A stretch of 64,000 nucleotides of DNA from Shewanella insulae (GCF_009831655.1 NZ_WRPA01000001.1:496001-560000), one strand, 5' to 3'. Counted from the first letter of the stretch, positions 8,918 through 19,420 are shown. The notes: a model not told the origin generated them from the sequence alone. Numbers and translations: made by a program.

Positions 8918-10762
8918 TTACAAGCCACCTAGCTTCTTAAACAGCTTGTCTTTCAGCTCGTCGGTGGCCTTCTCGGTTTCCTTCTTGAGCTTGGCATCAA
9001 ACAGAGCCGCCGTATCCAGAGAGAACTTAGGCTCACTGATGCTGCCACCGATAGCAAAGGGGATATCGACACCATAGAGCACATCTTTCTCCGCGCCGCC
9101 CTGGCCCTCCAACGAGCCTACAACCGAAGTCTTAAGGGCGTAATCGATTGCCTCAGACAGCAAGTTTACATTGCCCTTGCCTTGCAGGCGGATCAATGGC
9201 GAGGCCATGTTAAGATCCGGGTTATTCACTATTCCCTTGGCCATGGTAAAACTGCCAGTCAGGCTGGTGAAGTCGGTCTTCTTTTCACCGCTAGAGGCCG
9301 CATTCAGGTTACCGGCGAGTTTTGCCTTGGCGTCACGCAACATCTGGGGAATGTTCACCCCGTACAGAGCGCCGTCGGCCACTTCAAATTGTCCCTTAGC
9401 ATTAAGGTTACGCTTGATGTTGTCCGGAATAAGGCTAAAACCGCTACCCGCCACCTCGAAGTTGGTGGTGCCGGCCAACATGTCGACCTCGGCTGCATCG
9501 GTCAGCAAGGGACGCACCTTGATGCCGGAGATCTTCTTGTTAAAGCGATAGCTGGCCACAGGTTTACGGCCATCGAGCTGAGCGCTGGCTAGCAACTTAC
9601 CCTGATAGAGATCGGCGCTTAGCTCGCTGACATTGAGCACACCGTTTTTCAGCGTTAGCTTCATCAGCCAGTTTTCAGTCTTTATCTTATCGGCAATGAC
9701 AGACTTAGCATCGAGATCCAGCTTGAGATTAACCGCCTTCATGCCGGTAAGATCAGGCTCTTTGGCCGCAGCAGCGCCCTCACCTTTTGCCGCCTTATCT
9801 TCGCCCTTGGCACCGTCCTCTTTTGCCATAAAGGGCGTCACATCGATATCGCCAAAGCTCATAGAGGCTACCACATCCGGCACCTTAGCCCCATAATTAA
9901 CCGACAGCTTACCCTGGGCCTTAATCTGCTCGATATTCAGACTAGAGAGCACCAGCGCCATAGTCTTAGCGTTATTGTCCAGCTCGAGCTGGGTGGTGAG
10001 GTTGATGTTCATACGCTTATTGGGAATGGTATCCCCTTCGAGGCTGTTCTCAATCTCAAAATCCTTGATGGCTATCTTCGCCAGGCTCGGGTCGACCTTG
10101 ATCTGCCCCTTACCTTCACTGGCAAGCTTCATCTCAGGCTGGGTCATAGAAAACTTGTAACCCAGATCGGCAAACTGCCCCAGAGAGAACTCACCTAGCG
10201 TTAATGACGCTAGTGCCAGCGCCTGGGTTTTCCCCGTCGCCTCATCGTAGAGGTTCACCTGAGTGTTGGTGATAGCTATGCCACCGATATTCAGGCTGCT
10301 CAGCTGCACGCTGCCCTGGGCAGATTCATCCCTAGCCGTTTTATCGCTAGCCTTATCGGCCTTCTCGCCACCGGACGTCAAACCATCCATGCTGCTACGG
10401 CCATTCTTATAGCTGTCGAAGTTTAGGGTAAGGCCATCTAAATTTAGCTGGGCGATCTCCACCTCTTTGCTAAGCAGCGGCAGCAATGCGACCTCAGCCA
10501 CTATGCCGTCGACCTTGAGCATAGTGTCATGCTTGAAGCCATTAGGATTTGAGAGACTGATATCGCCAAGAGTGATACCTATGCTGGGGAAGAAGGTCCA
10601 GCTGAGATCTTGATTAATCACCAGCTCTCGTCCGGTTTGCTTTTTAACCGCCTCGACAATTTGCGGTTTAAAGTCGTTGGGATCAAAAATAAGCGTGAGA
10701 TAGGCGATCAATAATAGAAAAAGAGAGGCAAATACTATGAATAGCCATTTAACAAATTTCAT
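8918..10762 (-). CDS. AsmA family protein
   Basis: A 614-residue protein with one N-terminal membrane anchor (FVKWLFIVFASLFLLLIAYL) followed by the AsmA N-terminal signature (LIFDPNDFKP…AVKKQTGRELVI). It has a long beta-rich periplasmic body and the AsmA C-terminal domain (LSAQL-type repeats, GSFTMAKGIVNNPDLNM, LRLQGKG-like segment). AsmA-like proteins are thought to act in envelope lipid transport or outer-membrane homeostasis. The start at 10762 is preferred; a longer frame to 10861 would overlap rraA by about 60 bp and add residues before the anchor. It lies 37 bp downstream of rraA and is likely co-transcribed. Confidence 0.88.
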   Translation of the reverse strand: MKFVKWLFIVFASLFLLLIAYLTLIFDPNDFKPQIVEAVKKQTGRELVINQDLSWTFFPSIGITLGDISLSNPNGFKHDTMLKVDGIVAEVALLPLLSKEVEIAQLNLDGLTLNFDSYKNGRSSMDGLTSGGEKADKASDKTARDESAQGSVQLSSLNIGGIAITNTQVNLYDEATGKTQALALASLTLGEFSLGQFADLGYKFSMTQPEMKLASEGKGQIKVDPSLAKIAIKDFEIENSLEGDTIPNKRMNINLTTQLELDNNAKTMALVLSSLNIEQIKAQGKLSVNYGAKVPDVVASMSFGDIDVTPFMAKEDGAKGEDKAAKGEGAAAAKEPDLTGMKAVNLKLDLDAKSVIADKIKTENWLMKLTLKNGVLNVSELSADLYQGKLLASAQLDGRKPVASYRFNKKISGIKVRPLLTDAAEVDMLAGTTNFEVAGSGFSLIPDNIKRNLNAKGQFEVADGALYGVNIPQMLRDAKAKLAGNLNAASSGEKKTDFTSLTGSFTMAKGIVNNPDLNMASPLIRLQGKGNVNLLSEAIDYALKTSVVGSLEGQGGAEKDVLYGVDIPFAIGGSISEPKFSLDTAALFDAKLKKETEKATDELKDKLFKKLGGL

Positions 10763-10799
10763 AACAGGTTCCGTCTGGTAAGAGTGAGCAACAGGCCCG

Positions 10800-11294
10800 T
10801 TAGGCCAGTTGCGAGAGATCCAACTGCTCTGACGATACAGCAACGCCATTATCGTCGGCATAAAGCATCATACCTGGCTTAATTATAACGCGATCTATCT
10901 CTAGCGTAACGTTTACATCGCCGAAATCCCGCTTTTCCGTCTTGATTGGATTCGCCCCAAGTGCTTGAATACCAATGGGCATCTGCGCCAGGGCGCCGAC
11001 GTCACGCACATAGCCGTTGATCACTATGCCACTCCAGCCATTGTCTACCGCACTCTGGGCTATCATGTCACCAAGCAGCGCACGCCGATTAGAGCCGCCG
11101 CCGTCTACCACCAAGACTCTACCCTCACCGGGCTGAGCCAGTAGTTGTTTCACCTTGGAGTTATCTTCGAAACATTTAACCGTGACCACCTCTCCCCAGA
11201 AAATACGCTTCTGGCCAAATTGTCGATAATGTGGCGTTAACAAGGACAATTCTGTTGCATATTGATCGAAGAGATCGGGCAGTAGATCCAGCAT
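10800..11294 (-). CDS. rraA: Regulator of RNase E activity A
   Basis: RraA binds RNase E and inhibits RNA decay in E. coli. The 164-residue protein has the family's diagnostic stretches: VVTVKCFEDNSKVKQLL, GRVLVVDGGGSNRRALLGD, GIVINGYVRDV and GIQALGANPIK, ending in LYADDNGVAVSS. The C-terminal region lacks the acidic extension seen in some orthologues. It is the first gene of a likely rraA-asmA unit. Confidence 0.95.
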   Translation of the reverse strand: MLDLLPDLFDQYATELSLLTPHYRQFGQKRIFWGEVVTVKCFEDNSKVKQLLAQPGEGRVLVVDGGGSNRRALLGDMIAQSAVDNGWSGIVINGYVRDVGALAQMPIGIQALGANPIKTEKRDFGDVNVTLEIDRVIIKPGMMLYADDNGVAVSSEQLDLSQLA

Positions 11295-11503
11295 TGCAGC
11301 CTCCCTGCAGAACTAAGAAAAGTTAAGTTACTATAACAAGGCGAATATAAAATGAAAATTAGATGAATTTAAATTCGATCGGTTTTAGAATGTGCCTTCG
11401 CTAATATGGGTTGGCGATTTAATCATCAAGATAATAACACTAAGTTTCTGGCAAACTCACGGATCTAGCTTCGCGACTATCGGTCAGGACACAATGGAAT
11501 AAA

Positions 11504-11818
11504 ATGACAGATCATCTCAATTTACATGATGCAATGGCTGCCCTCGATGAATATGGTTACGAGCAAAAGCGTAGCAGCGAACTGAGCCAGGCCCGTACCC
11601 ATGCGCAGATGGAGAAATATCTTAGATCATTAGACTTTAATCTGCGTAGACTACTGATCTTACAAGAGGTCGTTGGCAAGCTCGTTGATGAAGAACAGGC
11701 CAACCTCGCACGCCAGGAAAATATTCAGACTTATAAGACTAAGGTCATTAACCTGTCACGCGAGTATGGTATCTCCTACGATCGCGTATTGGAGATCATG
11801 CAACAACAGGCAAAGTAA
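11504..11818 (+). CDS. Small predicted alpha-helical protein of unknown function
   Basis: A 104-residue protein, charged and predicted helical throughout, with no signal peptide or membrane segment. Heptad-like runs (EKYLRSLDFNLRRLLILQEVVGKLVDEEQANL) suggest a coiled coil. The C-terminus (INLSREYGISYDRVLEIM) could be a small helix-turn-helix, but this is not compelling. It is a single-gene unit divergent from rraA and followed by a good terminator, which supports it as a real gene. I do not recognise a family. Confidence 0.7.
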   Translation: MTDHLNLHDAMAALDEYGYEQKRSSELSQARTHAQMEKYLRSLDFNLRRLLILQEVVGKLVDEEQANLARQENIQTYKTKVINLSREYGISYDRVLEIMQQQAK

Positions 11819-11825
11819 CCCCTAT

Positions 11826-11850
11826 AACCTGCCACCCGGCAGGTTATTTT
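11826..11850 (+). terminator. Rho-independent terminator
   Basis: AACCTGCC, ACCC loop, GGCAGGTT, then ATTTT, 8 bp after the stop of the 104-residue gene. Confidence 0.85.
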
Positions 11851-11854
11851 GCCC

Positions 11855-13501
11855 TTAAAGTTTAAAGGTTGAAATAAGGGATTCAAGATCCGCCGAGCCC
11901 GCCTTAATCCTTTCGCTGGTCGTGCCTATCTCTTCACTCTTTTGCTGATTCTCCAGTGAAATATCGTTAATGCGGGTCACATTCATATTCAACTCGGCAA
12001 TCACCGCACTCTGCTCTTCCGTAGCGGTAGCGATCTGAATATTCATGTCTGAGATCTGTCTGATAGAAGACTTGATGGTTTGCAGCGCCTCTACCACCTG
12101 ACTCGTCTCACCAACCGTCTGTTCCGACTGGGTCTTGGCCCGGGCCACCGAGGCGTTAACACTGTCAACCGAGGTGCGAATCGCCTCTATGATACCGTTA
12201 ATCTCCTGAGTCGACTCCTGAGTCCGACTGGCCAGAGTCCGTACCTCATCGGCCACCACAGCAAAACCGCGTCCAGCCTCGCCGGCCCGCGCCGCCTCGA
12301 TGGCCGCATTGAGCGCCAGCAGATTGGTCTGTTCTGCAATGCCGACGATGACATCGAGAATTTGGCCAATCTGACCTGAGCTTATCTGCAGCGCCTGGGC
12401 CTCATCAGCGGTGACCTCTAACTCTTTTGATAAGCCCTGAATCTTGAGGACGGCACCATCGACAACGGCCACAGTATCATCGGCTTCTCCGTCGGCACTA
12501 CCGGCGCTATCGGCAGCAAGCTGCGCATTTGAGGCCACCTCGGAGGAGGCCATAGACATCTCGTTGATGGCGGTGGCAACGCTCTGGGTCTCCGCCTGCA
12601 TATTAGTGGTCACCGCATTTGCCTGCGCAGAGATATCCGCCAGCCCTTCGGCCAACTCACGGCTGTGAGTCACGGAGGCACTTACCGAATTCACCAGCGC
12701 CTGGATCTTGGCCACAAACTCATTAAAACTCGCCGCTACCTGTTTCAGCTCATCCCGGCCAGACTCTTTCAATCTCAGGGTAAGATCCCCCTCGCCGCGC
12801 GCAATATTTTCGAAGGCAGCAATGGTTTCAGCCATTGGCGCCGAAATGCTGCGGGAGATGACCCCCAAGATCAGAATCACGGGCAACCAGACGGCAATAC
12901 AGATCAGCAGGTATTTGCCAATGAAGGCTTGCATCTCCTCTTGGATATCATCCACATAGGTTCCCGTACCGACAATCCATCCCCAGGGCTGGAACCGTTT
13001 GACCACGCTCATCTTAGGACTGGGTTCAGAGGCATTGGGTCGGTTCCACATATATTCGATCAAGGCATAGTCGCTATTTGCCGTACCTGTGACCATCTTC
13101 TCGAACAATCTCACGCCATTGGGATCTTTCATCCCCAGTACATTGGTGCCCACCAGCTTCTTGGCAAAGGCATGCTGCACCATGATCCCCTGCCTATCTA
13201 TGGTCCAGAAATACTCATTCCCTTCATACCTCAGGGCATTTAGGGCAGCAATGGCACTACGCTTAGCCTCTTGTGTGGTCATGCTACCCGCCTGGGAAGC
13301 CTCATAGAACTGGCTGATCACCTTCTCACCCACATCGGACAAGGCAGATAACTTGGCCTGTTTCTCCTTCACCAATACCTCTTCGATATTAGCCAATGCA
13401 AACACAAACATGATGACTGTCGCCACAACGGCGAGCAGCAACATAAACAGTAATCGGTGGGCAATTTTGAACTTGCGAAACAGGGCGTAGATGGCGTCCA
13501 T
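11855..13501 (-). CDS. Methyl-accepting chemotaxis protein with single Cache domain
   Basis: Transmembrane chemoreceptor of 548 residues. In order it has an N-terminal transmembrane helix (about 17-38) and a periplasmic sCache_2-type domain ([19 protein letters not shown]…[18 protein letters not shown]). A second membrane helix ([18 protein letters not shown]) leads to HAMP and the signalling hairpin with the conserved tip [19 protein letters not shown]. sCache_2 receptors commonly bind small carboxylates, but the ligand is not readable here. I prefer the ATG at 13501 (GAGGTGA upstream) over the GTG at 13510. There is no C-terminal CheR-tethering pentapeptide. Confidence 0.95.
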   Translation of the reverse strand: MDAIYALFRKFKIAHRLLFMLLLAVVATVIMFVFALANIEEVLVKEKQAKLSALSDVGEKVISQFYEASQAGSMTTQEAKRSAIAALNALRYEGNEYFWTIDRQGIMVQHAFAKKLVGTNVLGMKDPNGVRLFEKMVTGTANSDYALIEYMWNRPNASEPSPKMSVVKRFQPWGWIVGTGTYVDDIQEEMQAFIGKYLLICIAVWLPVILILGVISRSISAPMAETIAAFENIARGEGDLTLRLKESGRDELKQVAASFNEFVAKIQALVNSVSASVTHSRELAEGLADISAQANAVTTNMQAETQSVATAINEMSMASSEVASNAQLAADSAGSADGEADDTVAVVDGAVLKIQGLSKELEVTADEAQALQISSGQIGQILDVIVGIAEQTNLLALNAAIEAARAGEAGRGFAVVADEVRTLASRTQESTQEINGIIEAIRTSVDSVNASVARAKTQSEQTVGETSQVVEALQTIKSSIRQISDMNIQIATATEEQSAVIAELNMNVTRINDISLENQQKSEEIGTTSERIKAGSADLESLISTFKL

Positions 13502-13724
13502 AGTGATCACCTCAAGGCAGTGACAGGAATAAAGCGCGACCCTATAAATCTCGCCTATTCAACAGTTTTTGTCAAAGCGACTATCCCGCTATAAATGCAT
13601 ACTTTAGTGGAATAAAAAGGCGTGACCAGCTAGATATAATACCTATTAGTGAATAATTCATCTGTGCCGGCCAATAGCAACTAAACTAAAGTGTCAGTAC
13701 TTTTTATAAGGGTAATATTGCACG

Positions 13725-14705
13725 ATGAAAACTAAGGGAATAGTGCTTCTGGTCATTGTCGTTACAGGACTCTTATCGATCTTTTGGTGGGGCGGCAAAG
13801 CGCCCGCTACCGAGCCCCCCATTAAGTTAAGGATTGCCACCTCCACCACCCCCTTAAGTGCGCCGCTTATTATCGCCCGGGAGTTGGAGCTGTTTAAGCC
13901 CTATAATCTGGATATAGAGCTGCTTCCCCTTCGCGGTGGTCATCTCTGTTTTCAGGCCATGATCCAGGGCGTCGCCGATCTCGCCACCAGCTCTGAAACC
14001 GTGATCATGTTTAACGGCTTTCAGCGCAAAGACTTTCGCCTGTTGGCGAGCTTCGTCGAATCCGATAACGATCTCAAATTGCTGGCGCTTAACGAAAATT
14101 CGCCCAAAAGCCTTACTCAGCTCAACCACAAAAAAATTGGCATGGTCAAGGCCAGTGCCAGCGAGTTCTTTGCCGATGCTTTTCTAATCATCGGCGGTCA
14201 TCAACAGCAGGATTTTGAGAAGGTATTCATGTCCCCCCAGGCGTTAGGGCCAGCGCTGCTGGCCGGTGAGGTCGATGCCATCTCGGTATGGGAGCCCTTC
14301 GGCTATAAGCTGATCCAAGAGTATGGCGATACCATCTACCAATACCCAGGAAAAGGGATCTATAACCTCTCTTTCAATCTGGTCACCACAGAGTTAAATG
14401 CCAAACTGCATGAGAAACAGCATGCCGACATTCTAAGGGCCTTAAAGAGTGCACAAACCTATATTAATCAACACCCTCAAAGTGCCAAACAGATTATTAG
14501 CGATTATCTAAATATCTCACTATCAGAGCTGGAATGGGCATGGAATGATTACCTATTTCGGCTAACTTTAAATAACTCACTTCTCTCGAATTTACATGCT
14601 CAGGCACGCTGGGCGATCGCCAGTGGCGCCGTCGATGCGCAGAACGCCCCGGATTTTAGGCTGCTTCTGGATGAATTAGCGCTCAAGCAGGCACTGGATA
14701 ACTAG
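13725..14705 (+). CDS. NMT1/SsuA-type periplasmic substrate-binding protein
   Basis: A 326-residue type II periplasmic binding protein with an N-terminal hydrophobic segment (IVLLVIVVTGLLSIFWW) that may act as signal peptide or uncleaved anchor; no lipobox Cys follows. Family-typical stretches are SAPLIIARELELFKPYNLDIELLPL, GVADLATSSE and LLAGEVDAISVWEPFG, as in taurine/sulfonate/thiamine-precursor binding proteins. No ABC ATPase or permease lies nearby. Instead it is followed 14 bp later by a membrane diguanylate cyclase, which suggests a sensing rather than a transport role (inference). Confidence 0.87.
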   Translation: MKTKGIVLLVIVVTGLLSIFWWGGKAPATEPPIKLRIATSTTPLSAPLIIARELELFKPYNLDIELLPLRGGHLCFQAMIQGVADLATSSETVIMFNGFQRKDFRLLASFVESDNDLKLLALNENSPKSLTQLNHKKIGMVKASASEFFADAFLIIGGHQQQDFEKVFMSPQALGPALLAGEVDAISVWEPFGYKLIQEYGDTIYQYPGKGIYNLSFNLVTTELNAKLHEKQHADILRALKSAQTYINQHPQSAKQIISDYLNISLSELEWAWNDYLFRLTLNNSLLSNLHAQARWAIASGAVDAQNAPDFRLLLDELALKQALDN

Positions 14706-14719
14706 GATCTCACCAACAA

Positions 14720-16048
14720 ATGATGATCAATACCCGATTGAAATTGTTGCTCTTTGTCAGCCTGTTTCTGACAACAACCATCCTATTGAGTTTCGCCGGC
14801 TTAAAGCATATACAAAAAGAAAACCTGCAGGAGTTGTCACAGAGCATGCAACTGGAGAGTGCCATAGATGTACTCAGGAGCCGACTCTGGGCCCTACAGG
14901 AGTTTCAAGATAAGGAGGTATTGACCCAAACCTTAGCGGCTCATCAGCAACTCAAACAGAAGCTAGCTGAGGCACCGTTTCTGGCACCGACGGCTAAGAT
15001 ATTGACCACCAACTTGAATCGTCAGGCAGACAGCCTATCGGCCCTGCTCGACCTCACCCGGCAACAGATCAATACCTCTCCCCAAAGGGGCATCATCTCG
15101 GCCCGGGGCATGTTGACGACCCGCTTTAATATTACCATTCAGTCGATGAGCGAAGATCTCACCAGTCTGCAACACCTGGTTATCGACAGCCTTGCCGAGC
15201 AACAGTCGCAGATCCTCTCTACCACCATACTGTTTCTGCTGGCAGGCTCAATCGTAGTGTTATTGGTCACCATCTCAACCCTTAAGGCCTTCAGAGAGAG
15301 TCTGCACCATATGACCATAGGGATCGGCAGAGTAAGCCAAGGTGATCTCGAAAACCCTATCGAGATTGTCCACAGCAATGAGTTGGCCCAACTGGCACAG
15401 AAATTCAATGCCATGACCCGCAAACTTAAAGAAACCACCATCAAGAAGGAAGCACTGCAGGGAGAAGTGGCTGCACAGACCAAACAACTCAAACGGCAAA
15501 CCCAGAAGCTTAAGTATGTGGCCGAACACGATGACCTCACGGGGCTCTATTCCCGCAGCGCCTTCGAACGACAAATAGATACCGCCATTGCCCGCTGTCA
15601 ACGTACCCAGATGCATGCGGCCATGTTATTTATCGATCTGGACAAGTTTAAACAGGTTAACGACAACTTAGGTCATGAAAATGGTGACAAGGTCCTCTTA
15701 ACGGCGGCGAGACGCATACAAAATTCGGTGCGCAGCTCGGATATCTGTGGTCGATTGGGAGGAGATGAATTCGTTGTCTGGCTAGAACCCATCAACGACA
15801 TCGAGGAGGTGAGCCTAGTGATCGATAAGATCATTCGTCAGGTATCACCGCCTATCATCTGCGATCGCAACTCAGTCTCTCTCACCGTCAGTATCGGAGT
15901 CGCCATGTATCCTGGCGATGAAGTCAGCCGCCTAAGCCTGATCAAGATCGCCGACGACAACATGTATCAGGCCAAACAGGTCAATGGTAACAGCTATCGC
16001 TTCACCGAACAGGCAGCTCAACAGGTAGACAAGAGTGAAACGGGCTGA
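14720..16048 (+). CDS. Membrane diguanylate cyclase (HAMP-GGDEF)
   Basis: A 442-residue protein expected to make cyclic di-GMP. It has an N-terminal membrane helix (LLLFVSLFLTTTILLSFAGL), a roughly 140-residue helical periplasmic sensor, a second membrane helix (ILFLLAGSIVVLLVTISTL), HAMP, a short coiled coil and the GGDEF domain. The active site is intact (G347-G-D-E-F351). The product-inhibition I-site is also present (R338-S-S-D341). ATG codons at 14720 and 14723 are both usable. Its close coupling to the upstream binding-protein gene suggests the two form a ligand-to-c-di-GMP pathway (inference). Confidence 0.93.
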   Translation: MMINTRLKLLLFVSLFLTTTILLSFAGLKHIQKENLQELSQSMQLESAIDVLRSRLWALQEFQDKEVLTQTLAAHQQLKQKLAEAPFLAPTAKILTTNLNRQADSLSALLDLTRQQINTSPQRGIISARGMLTTRFNITIQSMSEDLTSLQHLVIDSLAEQQSQILSTTILFLLAGSIVVLLVTISTLKAFRESLHHMTIGIGRVSQGDLENPIEIVHSNELAQLAQKFNAMTRKLKETTIKKEALQGEVAAQTKQLKRQTQKLKYVAEHDDLTGLYSRSAFERQIDTAIARCQRTQMHAAMLFIDLDKFKQVNDNLGHENGDKVLLTAARRIQNSVRSSDICGRLGGDEFVVWLEPINDIEEVSLVIDKIIRQVSPPIICDRNSVSLTVSIGVAMYPGDEVSRLSLIKIADDNMYQAKQVNGNSYRFTEQAAQQVDKSETG

Positions 16049-16069
16049 CAGCTAAAATCGTCGGCTAAT

Positions 16070-16717
16070 TTAACCCGTTCGAAAAGAGAAGCGACGCTGC
16101 AACAGCCTCAGATTAACTCTTATCATTAACAAGATGACAAATCCGCCTAGATAGAGACTTGGCTCGATCACCTCTGACTTCACCGACCAATAAAAGTGTA
16201 TGGGAGCAAGTAGCGCGACCAGATAGACCCAATTATGCAGCTGTTGCCAGCGCCGGCCCATGGCTCTTTTTACCTTGGCAAATGAGGTGATTGCCAGCAG
16301 TAGCAAGATGAGATAAGCCGTCGCACCCACCAGGATATAGGGACGCTTAACGATCTCACTCAGCAGTAGCTGCCAGGCAAACAGCAGGTCCAGGCTCAAG
16401 AAGGCCAAGATATGTAAGCTGGCATAGGCAAACACATACAAGCCCACTAAACGACGAGTCTGCATCAATAGTCCTAGCTTGAAATGTTTCGCCAGAGGCG
16501 AGATAAGCAACACGGCAACCAGGGCATTGAGTGCCCCCATCCCGGTATAGTGGATGATGTACTGAACCGGATCGCCCCCAAGCTGATCGTTAAGCACACG
16601 CCACACCAGCACCGCCAAGGGCACCAAGGCGACAAGATGAAACGCTATCTTTATGGGCAACAGGTGCCTGGCTTGCAATCGAAACAAAGATTTCTCCTTA
16701 GTGGGTCTCTTTGACAT
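16070..16717 (-). CDS. msrQ: MsrQ, haem-binding membrane subunit of the MsrPQ methionine sulfoxide reductase
   Basis: A 215-residue inner-membrane b-type haem protein that passes quinol electrons to periplasmic MsrP. It has about six hydrophobic helices of the ferric-reductase-like type with His residues in HYTGMGALNALV, YASLHILAFLSLD and RRWQQLHNWVYL…HFYWSVKS. The gene starts 8 bp after msrP stops, and no strong ribosome site is visible, so translation is probably coupled. Confidence 0.94.
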   Translation of the reverse strand: MSKRPTKEKSLFRLQARHLLPIKIAFHLVALVPLAVLVWRVLNDQLGGDPVQYIIHYTGMGALNALVAVLLISPLAKHFKLGLLMQTRRLVGLYVFAYASLHILAFLSLDLLFAWQLLLSEIVKRPYILVGATAYLILLLLAITSFAKVKRAMGRRWQQLHNWVYLVALLAPIHFYWSVKSEVIEPSLYLGGFVILLMIRVNLRLLQRRFSFRTG

Positions 16718-16725
16718 ATGAAGGC

Positions 16726-17751
16726 TTAATAGTACTGACGCAGGTTCATCCCTTTGTAGAGATGGGCCACCTGCTCGCCGTAGCCATTAAAGGGCTGGGT
16801 CGCGATTCGCTGCGCTGAGAAGATGCCACCCTCACCGATGCGTCGCTCTGTCGCCTGGGACCATCTCGGGTGATCCACCTTAGGGTTCACATTGGCATAG
16901 AAGCCATATTCATGGGGCGCCAGCTGATTCCAGCTAGTGGGCGGCTGCTTATCCATTACCCGGATCCTGACGATAGACTTGATGCTCTTGAAGCCATATT
17001 TCCAGGGCACCACCAAACGGATCGGTGCGCCGTTTTGCGGCGGCAGCGTCTTGCCATAGAGACCCACAGCCATAAAGGCCAGATCGTTTGTAGCCTCATC
17101 CAGCCTCAGTCCTTCCACATAAGGGTAATGGATCCCGCCCCCCATCAGGCGGCTCTTCTGCCCTGGCATCTGATCGGGATCGAACAGTGTCTCAAACGCC
17201 ACATGGGTGGCACCAGCCTTGATCCCCGCCTTGGCCAACAAGGCCTTTAAGGGAAAACCCACCCAAGGGATCACCATTGACCAGGCCTCGACACAGCGAA
17301 GGCGATAGATACGCTCCTCCAGCGGCAACAGCTTGGTCAGGTCGTCCAGATCCAGTGTCAGCGGCTTATCCACCAATCCTTCGACCTTAAGTGTCCAGGG
17401 ATCCACCTTAAAACCCTGGGCATTGTCGACGGGATCTGTCTTGCTGGTACCAAACTCGTAAAAATTGTTGTGGGTGATGACCTTCTTCTCGGGCGTGAGG
17501 ATCTCCTCAAGTCCAAAGCCCTTATTCTTGCTGAACGCCAGCGGATGGGTCACAAATGGGGTCTGCGGCTCTGACTTACCAAAAAGATCAAACAGTCCCG
17601 CCTGCACCTGACCAGGAATACTCGCCCCCAAGGCCCCCAAACCAAGGGCCTTGATGATGTTGCGTCTATCGTTAAATACCGCCTCTGGCGTAATATGTGC
17701 GCTCTTCTCCTGCCAAGTTTTGCTTCCCCTTCCTATCATGCCTTTCGCCAT
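16726..17751 (-). CDS. msrP: MsrP, periplasmic molybdopterin protein-methionine-sulfoxide reductase
   Basis: Catalytic subunit repairing oxidised methionines in periplasmic proteins. It has a Tat signal ([16 protein letters not shown], twin arginines at 29-30) and a sulfite-oxidase-fold molybdopterin domain with the Mo-ligand Cys153 in [15 protein letters not shown]. The conserved [18 protein letters not shown] segment is present. The protein is 341 residues, matching the family. AAAGGTG lies upstream of the ATG. It forms a two-gene operon with msrQ. Confidence 0.96.
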   Translation of the reverse strand: MAKGMIGRGSKTWQEKSAHITPEAVFNDRRNIIKALGLGALGASIPGQVQAGLFDLFGKSEPQTPFVTHPLAFSKNKGFGLEEILTPEKKVITHNNFYEFGTSKTDPVDNAQGFKVDPWTLKVEGLVDKPLTLDLDDLTKLLPLEERIYRLRCVEAWSMVIPWVGFPLKALLAKAGIKAGATHVAFETLFDPDQMPGQKSRLMGGGIHYPYVEGLRLDEATNDLAFMAVGLYGKTLPPQNGAPIRLVVPWKYGFKSIKSIVRIRVMDKQPPTSWNQLAPHEYGFYANVNPKVDHPRWSQATERRIGEGGIFSAQRIATQPFNGYGEQVAHLYKGMNLRQYY

Positions 17752-17929
17752 ATGCTTACACCTTTATTCGTTGCGTTTCAGCCCATGCTTAATTAGATAG
17801 CCAAATGCCTTAAAAAATTTCACCTAAATAATATTTAACGTACAAGTGTTCGTCATTTGCCCTATCGCCCCTTGAACCGACTCTAACCACATGAGAGGCT
17901 TAACGCCAAGCTTATAACGGGTATCGACT

Positions 17930-19420
17930 ATGTTGACAGAACTTCCTTTATCTCTCCCACAAATCATCGTCTTAGGCGCCGTAGCCATGCTGGCACTACT
18001 GATTGGCGCCCTACTCAACCAGCGTCTTACCCGCAGTAAATGGCAGGGAGTTAAAGAGGAACTCATCCAGGAGCACGCCACGGCAATGGCTCAACTGGAA
18101 GCAGCACTGGAAGAGAAACGCGGCGACGTCGCTCAGCTCAGTCAAAAACTCGAGCATCAGATCAATCTGCTGGGCATGAGCCAGGCCCAGGCCCAACGTG
18201 CCGACGAACTCGAACAGCAACTTCAGCAGAGTCAGCGCAAACAGATGGAGACGCAACTTGCCCTATCCAAGTCAAACGCCATTCAACAAACGCTAACGGT
18301 AAAGTTTGAGACAGAGCAGCAGGCACTGGAAGATAAGATTCAGCATCTGCACGAATCTGAAACACGTCTAACCCAGCAATTTGAAAACCTCGCCAACAAA
18401 ATTTTTGATGCAAAGGCGCAGAGGTTACAAAATGAGAGCGAACAGCAGCTCTCAAATGTACTATCGCCCTTCAAACAGCAGCTTGAAGGATTTAGAAAGC
18501 AGGTTCAGGAATCCTACACGGTCGAGCAGAATGAGCGCAGCGCACTCAAGCACCAGCTGGAGTCACTCAAGGCGCTAAACCTGCAGATGAGCCAGGATGC
18601 CATCAACCTCACCAAGGCGCTCAAGGGTGACAACAAGCAGCAAGGCAACTGGGGCGAAGTCATTCTCGAGCGTGTGTTGCAAGAGAGTGGCCTCAGAGAG
18701 GGACACGAATATGAGACGCAGCAAGATCTCAAACACGACAACGGCAAACGTTTTAAGCCGGATGTGATCGTGCATCTCCCCGAAAATAAGGATGTGGTGA
18801 TCGACGCCAAGATGTCACTGGTAGCCTATGAGCGTTACTTCAACAGCGAAGATGAAACCATCAAGGCAGCCGCCATCAAGGAACATTGCCAGTCGATACG
18901 TAATCATATCAAGGGCCTCAGTCAAAAGGATTATCAGGCGCTCCACGGCTTAACAAGCCTGGATTATGTGCTAATGTTTATTCCGTTGGAACCCGCGTTC
19001 CTACTGGCACTCGAGCATGAGCCAAACCTGATCAACTATGCATTGGAAAACAATATCATGCTGGTCAGCCCCACCAACTTACTGGTGGCGCTACGCACCA
19101 TTAACAACATTTGGCGCTATGAATATCAAAACCAGAATGCCCAGCGCATCGCTAAACAGGCGGGTAAAATTTACGACAAGTTATGTGGTTACCTGGAAGA
19201 CATGGAAAAAGTAGGACGCGCTGTGGAGTCACTGGACAAGCACTATCATGCGGCAATGGGTAAGCTGAGCACGGGTAAAGGCAACTTGATCCGCCAGGCC
19301 CATCAGATGCAACAGATGGGGGTTACCACTAACAAGCAGCTGGACAATCAGTTGCTCGACAAGGCGCTCGGAGACCATCTGGATCATGACCTGATGGAGC
19401 ATGACATAAAACTGAATTGA
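17930..19420 (+). CDS. rmuC: DNA recombination protein RmuC
   Basis: A 496-residue protein of the RmuC family, which limits inversions at inverted repeats and has a predicted nuclease core. It has an N-terminal membrane helix (IIVLGAVAMLALLIGALL) and a long coiled coil (about 45-190). The RmuC domain contains KGDNKQQGNWGEVILERVLQ, FKPDVIVHLPENKDVVIDAK, and the SLDYVLMFIPLEPAFL and NNIMLVSPTNLLVALRTI stretches. Confidence 0.95.
   Translation: MLTELPLSLPQIIVLGAVAMLALLIGALLNQRLTRSKWQGVKEELIQEHATAMAQLEAALEEKRGDVAQLSQKLEHQINLLGMSQAQAQRADELEQQLQQSQRKQMETQLALSKSNAIQQTLTVKFETEQQALEDKIQHLHESETRLTQQFENLANKIFDAKAQRLQNESEQQLSNVLSPFKQQLEGFRKQVQESYTVEQNERSALKHQLESLKALNLQMSQDAINLTKALKGDNKQQGNWGEVILERVLQESGLREGHEYETQQDLKHDNGKRFKPDVIVHLPENKDVVIDAKMSLVAYERYFNSEDETIKAAAIKEHCQSIRNHIKGLSQKDYQALHGLTSLDYVLMFIPLEPAFLLALEHEPNLINYALENNIMLVSPTNLLVALRTINNIWRYEYQNQNAQRIAKQAGKIYDKLCGYLEDMEKVGRAVESLDKHYHAAMGKLSTGKGNLIRQAHQMQQMGVTTNKQLDNQLLDKALGDHLDHDLMEHDIKLN

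Noticed and set aside
12665..13243. 192-codon + strand frame opposite the Cache chemoreceptor
   Set aside because: It lies wholly antisense to a well-supported chemoreceptor and has no ribosome site or recognisable domain.
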